Source of the DNA: Nocardioides dokdonensis FR1436
Lineage (GTDB): Bacteria > Actinomycetota > Actinomycetes > Propionibacteriales > Nocardioidaceae
Length of the DNA: 64,000 bases
Assembly (NCBI RefSeq): GCF_001653335.1
Contig: NZ_CP015079.1
Location: 4,030,001-4,094,000 of the forward strand
Direction of reading: 5' to 3'
Positions 42,179-54,200 of this stretch are shown here, in pieces. Both the position numbers and the translations under genes were made by a program. Position 1 is the first letter of the stretch, and each line of letters opens with the position of its first letter. The notes under the pieces are model-generated. The model saw nothing but the letters and a program-made list of their open reading frames with translations, had not been told where the DNA came from and made no database searches.

Positions 42179-42819
42179 GAGTCTCCGGGAAGTCGCTGGG
42201 TCAAGGGTTGGGACGGCGGTCGCGCCGGGTACAGGTCGTACTTGGCGATGTACTGCACGACACCGTCCGGGACGAGGTACCACACGGGCTCGCCGCGCTC
42301 CTTGCGCGCCCGACAGTCCGAGGACGAGATGGCCAGCGCAGGGATCTCCACCATCGTGACACGATCGGCGGGGATCGCCCGCAACGTCTCCTCGTCCATC
42401 TCGTAGCCGGGACGGGTGCAGCCGACGAACTGGGCGAGCTCGAAGAGCTCCTCGGCGTCGCGCCAGGTGAAGATGTCGGCCAGCGCGTCGGCGCCGGTGA
42501 TGAAGTAGAGGTCGGCGTCGGGCAGCCGCTCCCGCAGGTCGCGCAGGGTGTCGATCGTGTACGTCCGGCCCGCGCGGTCGATGTCGACGCGGCTGACGTT
42601 GAACCGCGGGTTGGCCGCGGTGGCGATCACCGTCATCAGGTAGCGGTGCTCGGCCTCGGTGACCTTGCGGTCCGACTTCTGCCACGGGTCGCCGGTGGGG
42701 ACGAAGACGACCTCGTCGAGGTCGAACCACGCCTGGACCTCGGATGCCGCCACGAGGTGGCCGTGGTGGATCGGGTCGAAGGTGCCACCCATGACGCCGA
42801 CCCGGCGTCGACGCGTCAT
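42175..42819 (-). CDS. nadD: nicotinate-nucleotide adenylyltransferase
   Basis: NadD (214 aa) joins nicotinate mononucleotide and ATP in NAD synthesis. The nucleotidyltransferase motif [15 protein letters not shown] is at about 8-22, [10 protein letters not shown] follows, and [15 protein letters not shown] stands in place of the usual ISST-x-IR motif. The ATG at 42819 is 10 bases after a small membrane protein gene. No clear ribosome site is seen. Confidence 0.95.
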   Translation of the reverse strand: MTRRRRVGVMGGTFDPIHHGHLVAASEVQAWFDLDEVVFVPTGDPWQKSDRKVTEAEHRYLMTVIATAANPRFNVSRVDIDRAGRTYTIDTLRDLRERLPDADLYFITGADALADIFTWRDAEELFELAQFVGCTRPGYEMDEETLRAIPADRVTMVEIPALAISSSDCRARKERGEPVWYLVPDGVVQYIAKYDLYPARPPSQPLTQRLPGDS

Positions 42820-42829
42820 GAGACGGGAC

Positions 42830-42994
42830 TCAGCTGTGCTCGCGCCCGTTGCCGAAGGCGGTGAGAGCGAGGAAGAGGGCCAGCATGATGCCGAGGACCA
42901 GGAGCCCGATGCCCCACGAGAGCACCTGGTTGATCTCGTGCTCCTCCTCGGAGGCCAGGACTACGAGGTTCTGCACGGTCTGCGCCACGATCAT
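42830..42994 (-). CDS. small membrane protein (54 aa)
   Basis: A short reading frame whose product starts [20 protein letters not shown] and continues into one hydrophobic helix (about 25-46, [20 protein letters not shown]) with a polar tail ending [15 protein letters not shown] box ends 6 bases before the ATG, so it heads the nadD operon as a leaderless gene. I do not know its family or function; the clean one-helix topology and promoter position support a real gene. Confidence 0.75.
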   Translation of the reverse strand: MIVAQTVQNLVVLASEEEHEINQVLSWGIGLLVLGIMLALFLALTAFGNGREHS

Positions 42995-43035
42995 GGGCAC
43001 AGACTAGCGGCACCGGGGCGCAGCGGCCGCACCGG

Positions 43036-44307
43036 TCACCGCACGTGGCCGTCACCGGTGACGACGTACTTGGTCGAGGTCATCTCGGGCAGGCCCATCG
43101 GCCCCCGTGCGTGCAGCTTCTGGGTGCTGATCCCGATCTCGGCGCCGAAGCCGAGCTCGCCGCCGTCGGTGAAGCGGGTGCTGGCGTTGACCAGCACGGC
43201 GGCGGCGTCCACCTCGGCCACGAACCGGCGGGCAGCGCCCTGGTCCTCGGTGAGGATCGCCTCGGTGTGCCCGCTGGAGTGGCGCCGGACGTGGTCGAGC
43301 GCGCCGTCGATCGAGCCCACGACCGCGACGGCCATGTCCAGCGAGAGGTACTCGGTGTCCCAGTCCTCCTCCGTGGCCGGCACGACGCCCGGGAGCGCGG
43401 CGGTGGCCGCGTCGCCGTGCACGCTGACCCCGGCCTCCTGCAGTGCCGAGACCACCCGGGGCAGGAAGGTCGCGGCCAGGTCGGCGTGCACCAGCAGCGT
43501 CTCGGCGGCGTTGCACACGCTGGGCCGGTGGGTCTTGGCGTTGAGGACGACGGCCAGGGCCTTGTCGAGGTCGGCCGCCCGGTCGACGTACACGTGGCAG
43601 TTGCCGACGCCGGTCTCGATCACCGGCACCGTCGACTCCTCCACGACGCTGCGGATCAGCCCGGCTCCCCCGCGCGGGATCAGCACGTCGATGTGGCCGC
43701 GGGCGCGCATCATCGCCCGCACGGTCTCGCGGGAGTCGGCCGGCACCATCTGCACCACGTCGGGGTCGAGACCGGCCGCCGCGACCGCGTCGCGCAGCAC
43801 CTCGACGATCGCGGCGTTGCTGGCCGCGGCGCTGGAGGAGCCGCGCAGCAGCACCGCATTGCCGGACTTGAGGCAGATCCCGGCGGCGTCGGCGGTCACG
43901 TTGGGCCGGGCCTCGTAGATCATCCCGACCACACCGAACGGCACCCGCAGCTGGCGCATCTCCAGCCCGTTGGCCAGGGTGCTGCCGCGCACGACCTCCC
44001 CCACCGGGTCGGGCAGCCCGGCCACGTCGCGCAGGCCCTGGGCCATCGCCGCGAGCCGGTCGTGGGTCAGGCGCAGCCGGTCTACGATGCCCGCGGGGGT
44101 GCCACCCTCCTCGGCCCGCCGCACGTCCTCGGCGTTGGCGGCCAGCAGCGTCTCGGCGTGGGTGAGCAGCGCCTGGGCCATCGCCTCGAGGGCGGCGTCC
44201 TTGGTGGCGCGGTTGGCCAGCGCGAGGCCGCGGCCGGCGGCGCGGGCCCGGGTGGCCAGCTCGAGCACACCCTCGCTGCTGGTCTGGCTGCTGGTCAGCG
44301 ACGTCAT
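43036..44307 (-). CDS. proA: gamma-glutamyl phosphate reductase
   Basis: ProA (423 aa) reduces gamma-glutamyl phosphate to glutamate semialdehyde in proline synthesis. Signatures are [34 protein letters not shown], the catalytic Cys265 in [21 protein letters not shown] and [19 protein letters not shown]. The ATG at 44307 lies 6 bases after TACGAT, so a leaderless start is likely. The usual partner proB is not adjacent here. Confidence 0.96.
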   Translation of the reverse strand: MTSLTSSQTSSEGVLELATRARAAGRGLALANRATKDAALEAMAQALLTHAETLLAANAEDVRRAEEGGTPAGIVDRLRLTHDRLAAMAQGLRDVAGLPDPVGEVVRGSTLANGLEMRQLRVPFGVVGMIYEARPNVTADAAGICLKSGNAVLLRGSSSAAASNAAIVEVLRDAVAAAGLDPDVVQMVPADSRETVRAMMRARGHIDVLIPRGGAGLIRSVVEESTVPVIETGVGNCHVYVDRAADLDKALAVVLNAKTHRPSVCNAAETLLVHADLAATFLPRVVSALQEAGVSVHGDAATAALPGVVPATEEDWDTEYLSLDMAVAVVGSIDGALDHVRRHSSGHTEAILTEDQGAARRFVAEVDAAAVLVNASTRFTDGGELGFGAEIGISTQKLHARGPMGLPEMTSTKYVVTGDGHVR

Positions 44308-44362
44308 GGCGCGATCGTAGACGGCGGCGACAGTGCCACCGGACGCCTCCTAGGCTGCGGAC

Positions 44363-44905
44363 ATGCGGATCGTGCTGCTCGGTGACAGCCACCTCGACCG
44401 GGTCCGTCGCGACCTGCACCGACTGGCCCCCCGGCCCGGCGCCGAGGTGGTCAACGCCGCCGTCGGCGGCTCGTTCGCCTTCGAGCTCCTGGGCCAGGCC
44501 CACGGCGTGCACCTGCGCCCCGAGGACAGCGTGGTCGTCTCCGTCGGCACCAACGACGCGGCCCCGTGGAAGGCGGTGCCGCCCTACGAGTTCGAGGACA
44601 ACCTGCGGGCCCTGCTCGACCACCTCGTCGGGCTCGACGGGACCGGTGTCGCCCGGCTGGTCTACCTCACCCCGCCGGGCGTCGACGAGGCCCGGCTCGG
44701 CGGTCCCGACGACCGCACCGCCGCCACCGTGGCGTCGTACGCCGCCGCCGGCGCCGCGCTGAGCCTCGCGGCCGGGGGGCGCGTCGTCGACGCCCACGCC
44801 CTCCTCGCCCCGCTCGGCCCCCGCGCCTTCCTCGACGACGGCGTGCACCTCACCGGCGCCGCCTACGACCTCCTGCTGCCCGCCCTCGCCGCCGCCCTGT
44901 CCTGA
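44363..44905 (+). CDS. SGNH/GDSL hydrolase family protein
   Basis: 180-aa esterase-like protein with the block I motif LLGDSH (Ser9), block III VSVGTNDAAPW and the catalytic Asp159-x-x-His162 in DDGVHLTGAAYD. No signal peptide is visible, so it acts in the cytoplasm. The substrate is unknown (ester, acyl or carbohydrate acetyl groups are usual). TAGGCT ends 6 bases before the ATG, so it is probably leaderless. It is divergent from proA across 55 bases. Confidence 0.85.
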   Translation: MRIVLLGDSHLDRVRRDLHRLAPRPGAEVVNAAVGGSFAFELLGQAHGVHLRPEDSVVVSVGTNDAAPWKAVPPYEFEDNLRALLDHLVGLDGTGVARLVYLTPPGVDEARLGGPDDRTAATVASYAAAGAALSLAAGGRVVDAHALLAPLGPRAFLDDGVHLTGAAYDLLLPALAAALS

Positions 44906-44980
44906 CCCCACCCCGCCCGGCCCTCCACAGCCGGACGTCGGCGGGGGTTGGCGACCGTACGTCGCGGTCAGGCTCTGACC

Positions 44981-45991
44981 ATGAGCCAGACGTGGGAGCC
45001 TGCCGTGCGCGCGACCCAGGCCCGGCAGCACGGCGTCGTCTCCCGCAGGCAGGTCCTGGCCGCTGGTGCTCGTGATGTCGACGTCGAGCGGCTCCTGCGC
45101 CGCCGCACCTGGGCTCGAGCGCTGCCGGGCGTGTACGTCGACCACACCGGACCTCTGAGCTGGGAGCAGCGGGCGTGGGCCGCCACCCTGCTGCACGACC
45201 CGGCGGCGCTGGCCGGCGCTTCCAGCCTGCGCGCCTTCGGGATTCGTACCGGCGCCGCAGAGGAGCGGGCCCCGATCGACCTCGTGGTCGCGCACGCACG
45301 TCGTGTGGACGACCCGCCCGGCGTACGCACCCGCCGGCTGCGCGACTTCGACGCGCAGGTCCAGTCGCACCTCTCACCTCCGCGGCAGCGGCTCGAGCCC
45401 GCCGTCCTGACCGTCGCCTCCTCAGCCCGGGACGACGATCGCGCCGTGGCCGTGCTCGCCGACGCCTGCCAACTGGGGCGCACCACCCCCGACCGGCTGT
45501 CGGCGGCGCTCGCGTCGATGACCCGGCTCCCGCGTCGGCGCCTGCTCGTCGACGTGGTCGCGGACGTCGCCGCCGGGACGATGTCGCCGCTTGAGCGCCG
45601 GTACCTGCGCGATGTCGAGCGCGCCCACGCCCTGCCTCCGGCGCAGCGACAGGTCCGAGCCGTCGCCGGCGGAGCCATCGTCTACCGCGACGTCGTGGTC
45701 GGTGACCACGGCGTTCTCATCGAGCTGGACGGTCGACTGGGCCACGAGCTCGCGGCGGACCGGTGGCGCGACCTCGAGCGCGACCTGGAGTCGCTGGCCT
45801 CGGGCGCGGTGACCTTGCGAGCCGGGTGGCGCCAGGTGCTGGAGCCGTGCCGCCTGGCTCGAGTGGTCGCGTCGGTGCTCGCCGCCCGCGGCTGGACCGG
45901 CAGCCTGCGAGCGTGCCCACGCTGCCGCAATGACGACAGGGGAGGATCTTCGGCACCTGGTGCCGAGGATCCTCCCCTGTCGGTGAGGTGA
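44981..45991 (+). CDS. AbiEi-antitoxin-like protein with DUF559/Vsr-like C-terminus
   Basis: 336-aa protein common as a stand-alone gene in actinobacteria. The N-terminal winged-helix resembles the AbiEi antitoxin domain ([20 protein letters not shown] to [17 protein letters not shown]). The C-terminus resembles the restriction-endonuclease-like DUF559 fold, with [33 protein letters not shown] and [11 protein letters not shown]. No AbiEii toxin partner lies next to it, so a toxin-antitoxin role is not supported. The last 19 residues are encoded by the terminator hairpin that follows. The ATG at 44981 is chosen over an upstream in-frame start because the conserved domain begins soon after. Confidence 0.78.
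   Translation: MSQTWEPAVRATQARQHGVVSRRQVLAAGARDVDVERLLRRRTWARALPGVYVDHTGPLSWEQRAWAATLLHDPAALAGASSLRAFGIRTGAAEERAPIDLVVAHARRVDDPPGVRTRRLRDFDAQVQSHLSPPRQRLEPAVLTVASSARDDDRAVAVLADACQLGRTTPDRLSAALASMTRLPRRRLLVDVVADVAAGTMSPLERRYLRDVERAHALPPAQRQVRAVAGGAIVYRDVVVGDHGVLIELDGRLGHELAADRWRDLERDLESLASGAVTLRAGWRQVLEPCRLARVVASVLAARGWTGSLRACPRCRNDDRGGSSAPGAEDPPLSVR
45935..45981. terminator. long bidirectional stem-loop at the 3' ends of the AbiEi-like gene and etfA
   Basis: Arms of about 23 bases (GACAGGGGAGGATC... at 45935 and ...GATCCTCCCCTGTC ending 45981) pair with a single mismatch. It lies inside the last codons of the plus-strand gene and 19 bases past the etfA stop on the minus strand. Confidence 0.75.
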
Positions 45992-46000
45992 GCCGGACGC

Positions 46001-46954
46001 TCAGCCCTTGCGCTGGTTGATCTGCTCCGTGGCAGCCGGGAGCACGGCGTGGAGGTCGCCGACGACGCCGAAGTCCACGAGCTCGAAGATCGGGGCCTCC
46101 TCGTCCTTGTTGACCGCCACGATCGTCTTCGAGGTCTGCATGCCGGCGCGGTGCTGGATCGCACCGGAGATGCCGTTGGCCACGTAGAGCTGCGGCGAGA
46201 CGGTCTTGCCGGTCTGGCCCACCTGGAAGGTGTGCGGCATCCAGCCGGAGTCGACGGCGGCGCGCGAGGCACCGACGGCGGCGCCGAGCGCGTCGGCCAG
46301 GCCCTCGATCGGGGTGAAGTCGCCACCGGTGCCACGACCGCCGGAGACCACGATCGCGGCCTCGGTCAGCTCGGGGCGACCCGAGGCCTGACGCGGCTGG
46401 GAGGCCACGATCTGGGCCTTCTTCGCCGAGTCGGAGATCGTCACGGCGAACTCCTCGACGGCGCCGGCACCGGCCTCCTCCACCGGGGAGGTGGAGTTCG
46501 GCTTGACGGTGATCAGCGGGGTGCCGTGGGTGACCTTGGCCTTGACGGTGAAGTTGCCGGCGAAGACCGACTGGGTGGTCACGCCACCGTCCTCGACGTC
46601 GACGGCGTCGGTGATCAGGCCGGAGCCGATCTTGATGGCCAGACGGGCGGCCACCTCCTTGCCCTCGTAGCCGGAGACGAAGAGCACCGCGGCGGGGCTG
46701 GTCTTCTCGACCAGCTGCTGCAGGGCCTCGGCCTTGGGGGCCACCAGGTAGCCCTTGATCTCGGCGTCGTCGATCACGTAGATCTTCTCGGCACCGAAGG
46801 CCTTCAGCTTCTCGGTCGCGGCGGAGGCCACGTCCGAGCCGCCGAAGAGGACGGCCGAGGGCTCCCCCAGGCGCTTGGCCAGGGCGAGGAGCTCGAGGGT
46901 GGGCTTGCGGATCGCGCCGTCGACGTGGTCGACGACAACCAGGACTTCAGACAT
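46001..46954 (-). CDS. etfA: electron transfer flavoprotein subunit alpha
   Basis: FixB/EtfA (317 aa) carries FAD and passes electrons from acyl-CoA and other dehydrogenases to the quinone pool. The C-terminal FAD domain shows [39 protein letters not shown] and [16 protein letters not shown]. The N-terminal half begins [19 protein letters not shown]. It lies 12 bases downstream of etfB in the same operon. It ends in a strong stem-loop shared with the convergent gene. Confidence 0.96.
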   Translation of the reverse strand: MSEVLVVVDHVDGAIRKPTLELLALAKRLGEPSAVLFGGSDVASAATEKLKAFGAEKIYVIDDAEIKGYLVAPKAEALQQLVEKTSPAAVLFVSGYEGKEVAARLAIKIGSGLITDAVDVEDGGVTTQSVFAGNFTVKAKVTHGTPLITVKPNSTSPVEEAGAGAVEEFAVTISDSAKKAQIVASQPRQASGRPELTEAAIVVSGGRGTGGDFTPIEGLADALGAAVGASRAAVDSGWMPHTFQVGQTGKTVSPQLYVANGISGAIQHRAGMQTSKTIVAVNKDEEAPIFELVDFGVVGDLHAVLPAATEQINQRKG

Positions 46955-46966
46955 CTCAGTCGCTCC

Positions 46967-47764
46967 TCAGATGAACTTCTTGGAGGCGAGGAACCCGGTG
47001 AGCGCCTCGGCGCCCGACCCGTCCTCGTCGGTGACGACCTCGCCGGCGGTACGCGGCGGGCGGGCGGTTGCCTCGTCGACCTGCGACCACGCGACCGAGA
47101 GGCCCACCTGGTCGGCGTCGACACCGATGTCGGCCAGCGACCAGGTCTCCATCGGCTTCTTCTTCGCCGCCATGATCCCCTTGAAGGAGGGGTAGCGGGC
47201 CTCGCCGGTCTGGTCGGTGACGGAGAGCACCAGCGGCATGGTCGCGCCGATGACCTCGGTGGCGGTGTCGCCGTCGCGCTTGACGCGGACCTGGTCACCC
47301 TGCGACTCGACGACCGAGGCGAAGGTCACCTGGGGCAGGTCGAGGCGCTCGGCGAGCATCGCCGGGACGACCGAGCCGGAGGCGTCGGTCGAGGCCATGC
47401 CGCACATGACCAGGTCGACCGGCTTCTCGGCGCCGGCCTTCTCGATCGCCTTGGCCAGGACCAGGGACGTCGCGAGGTAGTCGGAACCGGCGATGGCCTC
47501 GTCAGAGACGTGGATGCCCTTGTCGGCACCCATCTGCAGCGCCTTGCGCACCGCGTCGACGGCCTTCTCCGGGCCCACGCAGAGCGCGGTCACCTCGGTG
47601 TCGTCGCCGGACTTCTCCTTGAGCTGCAGGGCTTGTTCGATGGCGTACTCGTCGAGCTCGGACAGCAGACCGTCGACGCCGACGCGGTCGACGGTGAGGT
47701 CCTGTTCGAACTGACGGTCGGCGGTCGCGTCGGGCACGTACTTCACACAGACAACAATGTTCAT
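46967..47764 (-). CDS. etfB: electron transfer flavoprotein subunit beta
   Basis: FixA/EtfB (265 aa), AMP-binding partner of EtfA. It starts MNIVVCVKYVPDATADRQF and holds NEYAIEQAL-like DEYAIEQALQLKEKSG, VLAKAIEKAG, VMCGMASTDASGSVVPAMLAE (in adjoining segments) and FKGIMAAKKKPMETWSLAD. An AGGAGGGG lies further upstream (about 20 bases) than usual, so the mode of initiation is uncertain. A TAATCT on the minus strand at 47819-47814 is a candidate -10. Confidence 0.96.
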   Translation of the reverse strand: MNIVVCVKYVPDATADRQFEQDLTVDRVGVDGLLSELDEYAIEQALQLKEKSGDDTEVTALCVGPEKAVDAVRKALQMGADKGIHVSDEAIAGSDYLATSLVLAKAIEKAGAEKPVDLVMCGMASTDASGSVVPAMLAERLDLPQVTFASVVESQGDQVRVKRDGDTATEVIGATMPLVLSVTDQTGEARYPSFKGIMAAKKKPMETWSLADIGVDADQVGLSVAWSQVDEATARPPRTAGEVVTDEDGSGAEALTGFLASKKFI

Positions 47765-47872
47765 GGGATCTGGCCCGGTGAGGGCCCCTCCTGTGGACTC
47801 GGTGGTGTCGGGGAGATTACCCGTGCGTAAGCGCTCGGCGGTACACCGTGCACGGTTGGGTATCTCACATGC

Positions 47873-47891
47873 GTGACAGCGGTGCTGTCAC
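47873..47891. other. short perfect inverted repeat upstream of etfB
   Basis: GTGACAGC, GGT, GCTGTCAC: 8-bp perfect arms with a 3-base centre, between the etfB promoter region and the 3' end side of the upstream membrane gene. It could be an operator for etfBA or a terminator for the gene behind it. No U tract. Confidence 0.4.
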
Positions 47892-47927
47892 GGCCCTGCG
47901 GTGTCGCGTGCTCTGCTCAGGCGCAGG

Positions 47928-48344
47928 TCACGGCTTGATGACGCGTTCGAGCAGGCGGCCGATGACGAGGTAGGCCACCGCCCCGAGGCCCCAGTTGAAC
48001 AGGGCGTTCTTCGTCTCGGCGTTCGAGCCGTCGAACTCGCGGATGCCGTTCTCGCGGGAGAACACCCCGAGGTCGACCCCGTCGGCGAGGTCGAGGACGA
48101 ACTGCACGAGCCCGTTGTCCCGGTTGGCACCGATGGCGATCAGCAGCGCGCCGACCGCCAGCACCAGCGCCAGCAGCACGAAGACCGCCCAGACCACGGT
48201 CGCGATCCGCGTGCGCACGCCGGCGACGCTCGGCCCGGAGCGGGTGCTGGCCGGCTTCGCGGGCTTCGACGTGGTCGTCGTCCCCGTCTCCGACTCGTCA
48301 GCGACGGCCTTGCCGTCACGCTTGCCCAACCTGCCCAGTGCCAC
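47928..48344 (-). CDS. hypothetical membrane protein
   Basis: 138-aa protein with a charged, Thr/Lys-rich cytoplasmic N-terminus (1-45), a strong membrane helix at about 49-73 (VVWAVFVLLALVLAVGALL), an extracytoplasmic loop of about 40 residues and a second helix near the C-terminus (NWGLGAVAYLVIGRLLERV). I do not recognise the family. It sits between echA and etfBA on the same strand. No catalytic motif is visible. Confidence 0.7.
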   Translation of the reverse strand: MALGRLGKRDGKAVADESETGTTTTSKPAKPASTRSGPSVAGVRTRIATVVWAVFVLLALVLAVGALLIAIGANRDNGLVQFVLDLADGVDLGVFSRENGIREFDGSNAETKNALFNWGLGAVAYLVIGRLLERVIKP

Positions 48345-48381
48345 GTGCGTCTCCTTCGAGAGGGGGTACTCGCCTGCCGGC

Positions 48382-49170
48382 TCAGCTGCCCGAGAACTGA
48401 GCCTTGCCCGGTCCGTTCTCGACGAAGGATGACATACCGATGGTCCGGTCCTGCGTGGCGAACAGCGCGGCGAACTGCATCCGCTCGATCTCGAGCCCCG
48501 TGTCGAGGTCGACCTCGAGGCCCCGGTCGATGCACTCCTTGGCCGCGCGCACGGCGTACGTCGCCGCCCCGGCGAACTGTCGCGCCCAGGTGAGCGCCTC
48601 CTCGTAGACCGACTCGTCGGGCACGACCCGGTCGACCAGACCGATCGCCAGGGCCTCGTCGGCCTTCACGAAGCGACCGGTGAGGATGATGTCCTTGGCC
48701 TTGCTCGGACCGACCAGCCGCGCGAGCCGCTGGGTGCCGCCGGCGCCGGGGATGATGCCCAGCAGCACCTCGGGCTGGCCCATGACGGTGCGCTCCCCCG
48801 CCACCCGGACGTCCGCGGCGAGCGCGAGCTCGCAGCCGCCGCCCAGGGCGTAGCCGTTGACGGCCGCGACGACCGGCTTGGGGATGCGGGCCACGGCGGT
48901 GACGGCGGCCTGGAGCGGCCCGGAGCGCTTGACCATGTCGGTGTGCGACATGTCGGCCATCTCCTTGACGTCGTTGCCGGCGGCGAAGACGCGCTCACCA
49001 CCGGTCAGCACGACCGCCTTGACGTCGTCGCGCTCCACGACCTCGGCGACCACGCGGACCAGCTCCTCCTGGACCTGGACGGAGATCGCGTTCATCTTCG
49101 GACGGTCCAGGCGGATGGTGGCCACACCGTCGGCCACCTCGAGACGCACGAACTCGGCTTGCTCAGCCAC
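48382..49170 (-). CDS. enoyl-CoA hydratase/isomerase family protein
   Basis: Crotonase-fold protein (262 aa) of fatty-acid beta-oxidation. The oxyanion-hole segments VFAAGNDVKEMAD and NGYALGGGCELALAADVR are present, and MGQPEVLLGIIPGAGGTQRLAR has the catalytic-type glutamate and the GxGG turn. It starts at a GTG (49170) behind AGAGAGG. Nearness to etfBA, which takes electrons from acyl-CoA dehydrogenases, fits a beta-oxidation role. The exact chain length or branched substrate is not shown. It is divergent from glgX. Confidence 0.92.
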   Translation of the reverse strand: MAEQAEFVRLEVADGVATIRLDRPKMNAISVQVQEELVRVVAEVVERDDVKAVVLTGGERVFAAGNDVKEMADMSHTDMVKRSGPLQAAVTAVARIPKPVVAAVNGYALGGGCELALAADVRVAGERTVMGQPEVLLGIIPGAGGTQRLARLVGPSKAKDIILTGRFVKADEALAIGLVDRVVPDESVYEEALTWARQFAGAATYAVRAAKECIDRGLEVDLDTGLEIERMQFAALFATQDRTIGMSSFVENGPGKAQFSGS

Positions 49171-49262
49171 GGGGCACTACCTCTCTGGTCGGTAAAGACT
49201 GCTCGGCACGCGCAGCGTGCACCCGGCATCGTGCCACCGGCCGCCCCGGGCCTGGGAGACTG

Positions 49263-51452
<2,190 letters not shown>

Positions 51453-51463
51453 GCGACCCGACC

Positions 51464-54067
51464 TCAGAGGGGCAGCGCGACCACGCCGAGCTCGGCGTCG
51501 GAGGCCAGCAGGGCGTGCTTGGGCAGCACCCGCACGGTGTAGCCGAAGGCGCCGGAGTGGGTCAGCGAGACGTCGCCGTCGAAGCGGTGCCGCCCACCCT
51601 CGTAGGTCTCGGCCAGCGTCAGCTCGTCGTGGTCGTGGTCCAGGATGCGGTCCTCGGCGTCGGCGCGGCCGTGCACCAGCTGCACGGAGACGTCCTGCGG
51701 GTCCAGCCCGCCCAGGGCCACGAACGCCCGGGTCGTCAGGACCGCGCCCACCTCGGGGGCGTCGTTGACCCCGCTGCTCTCGACGTGCTCGACGCGCACG
51801 TCGGGCCAGGCCGCGAGGACGCGCCGCTTCCAGGCTGCGAGGTCGACGGCTCCGGCGTAGTCGCTGTTCAGCGCGCGGGCGTGGCCGGTGGCGGGGGCGT
51901 AGAGCTCGAGCACGTAGTCGCGGACCATGCGGGTGGCCAGCACCTTGGGCCCCAGCGACCTCAGGGTGTGGCGCAGCATCTCCACCCAGCCGGTGGGCAC
52001 CCCGTCAGCGTCCACGTCGTAGAAGCGCGGCGCGACCTGGTTCTCCAGCAGGTCGTAGAGGGCGGAGGCCTCGAGGTCGTCGCGGCGGTCGGCGTCGTCG
52101 AGCCCGTCGGCCGAGGGGATCGCCCAGCCGTTGCGGCCGTCGTACCACTCGTCCCACCAGCCGTCGAGGATGGAGAGGTTCAGGCCGCCGTTGAGGGCCG
52201 CCTTCATGCCGGAGGTGCCGCACGCCTCGTAGGGGCGCAGCGGGTTGTTGAGCCAGACGTCGCAGCCGGGGTAGAGCGGCTGGGCCATCGCGATGTCGTA
52301 GTTGGGCAGGAAGACGATGCGGTGGCGCACCTCGGGGTCGTCGGCGAAGCGCACCATCTCCTGGATCAGGCGCTTGCCGCCGTCGTCGGCGGGGTGCGAC
52401 TTGCCGGCGATCACCAGCTGCACGGGCCGCTCGGGGTGGAGCAGGAGGCGCTTGAGCCGATCGGGGTCGCGCAGCATCAGCGTGAGCCGCTTGTACGACG
52501 GCACCCGGCGCGCGAAGCCGATCGTGAGCACGTCGGGGTCCAGCGCCGAGTCGATCCAGCCCAGCTCGGCCGGGGCCGCGCCGCGCTCGGCCCAGGACCG
52601 GGCCAGGCGGGCCCGGGCGTCCTCGACCAGGCGCAGGCGCAGCGCGCGCTTGACCTCCCAGACCCGGGCGCCGGGCACGTCGTCGGCGGCGGCGAAGAAC
52701 GCGCCGGTGTCGTCGGAGTCGGGGTCGGCACCCTCGGCGAGCCCGAAGACCTCGCGGGCCACCCACGTCGGGGCGTGCACGCCGTTGGTGATGGAGGTGA
52801 TCGGCACCTCGGCCTCGTCGAAGGCGGGCCACAGGCCGCGGAACATGCCGCGCGAGACCTCACCGTGCAGCTGCGAGACGCCGTTGGCGCGCTGGGCGAG
52901 CCGGAAGCCCATCACCGCCATGTTGAAGACGGCGCCGTCGCCGCCCTCGTAGTCCTCCGCGCCGAGCGCGAGGATGCGCTCCACCGGGACGCCCGGGGTC
53001 GCGCCGCCCTCGCTGAAGTACTGCTCGACGAGGGTCCGCTCGAAGCGGTCGATGCCGGCCGGCACCGGGGTGTGGGTGGTGAAGACGGTGGAGGCGCGCC
53101 CGACCTCGAGCGCGGTGTCGAAGTCGAGGCCCGGGCCGCCGGCGGCGGCGGTCAGCTCGCGGATGCGCTCCAGGCCGAGGAAGCCGGCGTGGCCCTCGTT
53201 GGTGTGGAAGACCTCGGGCTCGGGGTGGCCGGTCAACCGCGAGAAGACCCGCAGCGCGCGGACCCCGCCGACGCCGAGCAGCAGCTCCTGGCGCAGGCGG
53301 TGCTCCGAGGTGCCGCCGTACAGGCGGTCGGTGACGTCGACGTAGTGCTCGGGGTTGCCCTCGACGTCGGTGTCGAGCATCAGCAGCGGCACGCGGCCCA
53401 CCGAGGCGACCCAGATGCGGGCGAGCAGGTCGGGACCGCCGGGCATTGCGATGCTGATCGTCGCGGGCGCACCGCTCTCCTCGCGCAGCAGCGAGATCGG
53501 CAGCTCGTCTGGGTCGAGGACGGGGTAGGTCTCCTGCTGCCACCCGTCGCGGGACAGCGACTGGCGGAAGTAGCCGTGCCGGTAGAGCAGCCCGACGCCG
53601 ATGATCGGGACGCCGAGGTCGCTGGCCGCCTTGAGGTGGTCGCCGGCGAGGATGCCGAGCCCACCGGAGTACTGCGGCAGCACCGCGGTGATGCCGAACT
53701 CCGGTGAGAAGTAGCCGATCGCGCGCGGGGCCGCTCCCCCGGCGGGGCCGGTCAGGGTGCCCTGGGCGGTGCGCTTCTGGTACCACCGGTCCCCGTCGAC
53801 GTACGCCGCGAGGTCGGCGCGCGCCGCCTCGAGACGGGCCACGAAGCCCTCGTCGGCCGCCAGGGCCGCGAGGCGCTCACCGGCCACCGAGGCGAGCAGC
53901 CGCACCGGGTCGTGGCCGGTGGACTCCCACAGCTCGGCGTCGACCGCGGCGAAGACGTCCTGCGTCGGGGGGTGCCAGGACCAGCGCAGGTTGCCTGCGA
54001 GCTCGTTCAGGGCGCCCAGGGAGGCGGGGAGGACAGGACGGACGGTGAATCGTCGGATCGCTCGCAC
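51464..54067 (-). CDS. glgP: alpha-glucan phosphorylase (GlgP, TIGR02094 type)
   Basis: GT35 phosphorylase (867 aa) that releases glucose-1-phosphate from glycogen or maltodextrin. It begins with the DUF3417-type N-terminal region of the actinobacterial form (LNELAGNLRWSWHPPTQDVF). GYFSPEFGITAVLPQYSGGLGILAGDH, here split by position, and EVFHTNEGHAGFLGLERI, ITNGVHAPTWV, FARRVPSYKRLTL and YEACGTSGMKAALNGGLN are the family blocks, the last near the PLP site. The GTG at 54067 follows TAGCGT by 6 bases, so it is probably leaderless. GlgX removes the branches that block it, and both genes end facing each other. Confidence 0.95.
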   Translation of the reverse strand: MRAIRRFTVRPVLPASLGALNELAGNLRWSWHPPTQDVFAAVDAELWESTGHDPVRLLASVAGERLAALAADEGFVARLEAARADLAAYVDGDRWYQKRTAQGTLTGPAGGAAPRAIGYFSPEFGITAVLPQYSGGLGILAGDHLKAASDLGVPIIGVGLLYRHGYFRQSLSRDGWQQETYPVLDPDELPISLLREESGAPATISIAMPGGPDLLARIWVASVGRVPLLMLDTDVEGNPEHYVDVTDRLYGGTSEHRLRQELLLGVGGVRALRVFSRLTGHPEPEVFHTNEGHAGFLGLERIRELTAAAGGPGLDFDTALEVGRASTVFTTHTPVPAGIDRFERTLVEQYFSEGGATPGVPVERILALGAEDYEGGDGAVFNMAVMGFRLAQRANGVSQLHGEVSRGMFRGLWPAFDEAEVPITSITNGVHAPTWVAREVFGLAEGADPDSDDTGAFFAAADDVPGARVWEVKRALRLRLVEDARARLARSWAERGAAPAELGWIDSALDPDVLTIGFARRVPSYKRLTLMLRDPDRLKRLLLHPERPVQLVIAGKSHPADDGGKRLIQEMVRFADDPEVRHRIVFLPNYDIAMAQPLYPGCDVWLNNPLRPYEACGTSGMKAALNGGLNLSILDGWWDEWYDGRNGWAIPSADGLDDADRRDDLEASALYDLLENQVAPRFYDVDADGVPTGWVEMLRHTLRSLGPKVLATRMVRDYVLELYAPATGHARALNSDYAGAVDLAAWKRRVLAAWPDVRVEHVESSGVNDAPEVGAVLTTRAFVALGGLDPQDVSVQLVHGRADAEDRILDHDHDELTLAETYEGGRHRFDGDVSLTHSGAFGYTVRVLPKHALLASDAELGVVALPL

Positions 54068-54200
54068 CCCCTGACGCTACCCCTCGTCTGGAACGATCCA
54101 AAACCATTGCCGCAGGGTCCGCCAGGTCACGAACCTGTCACGCACTCAGGTTTCTCGGTCCCGGCACATAACGGCGACCGGTCCCTGACGTTGAGCAGCC

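Noticed and set aside
44981-45991. Type IV toxin-antitoxin system
   Set aside because: Only the AbiEi-like half is present; the next gene is etfA on the opposite strand and no AbiEii-like nucleotidyltransferase is nearby.
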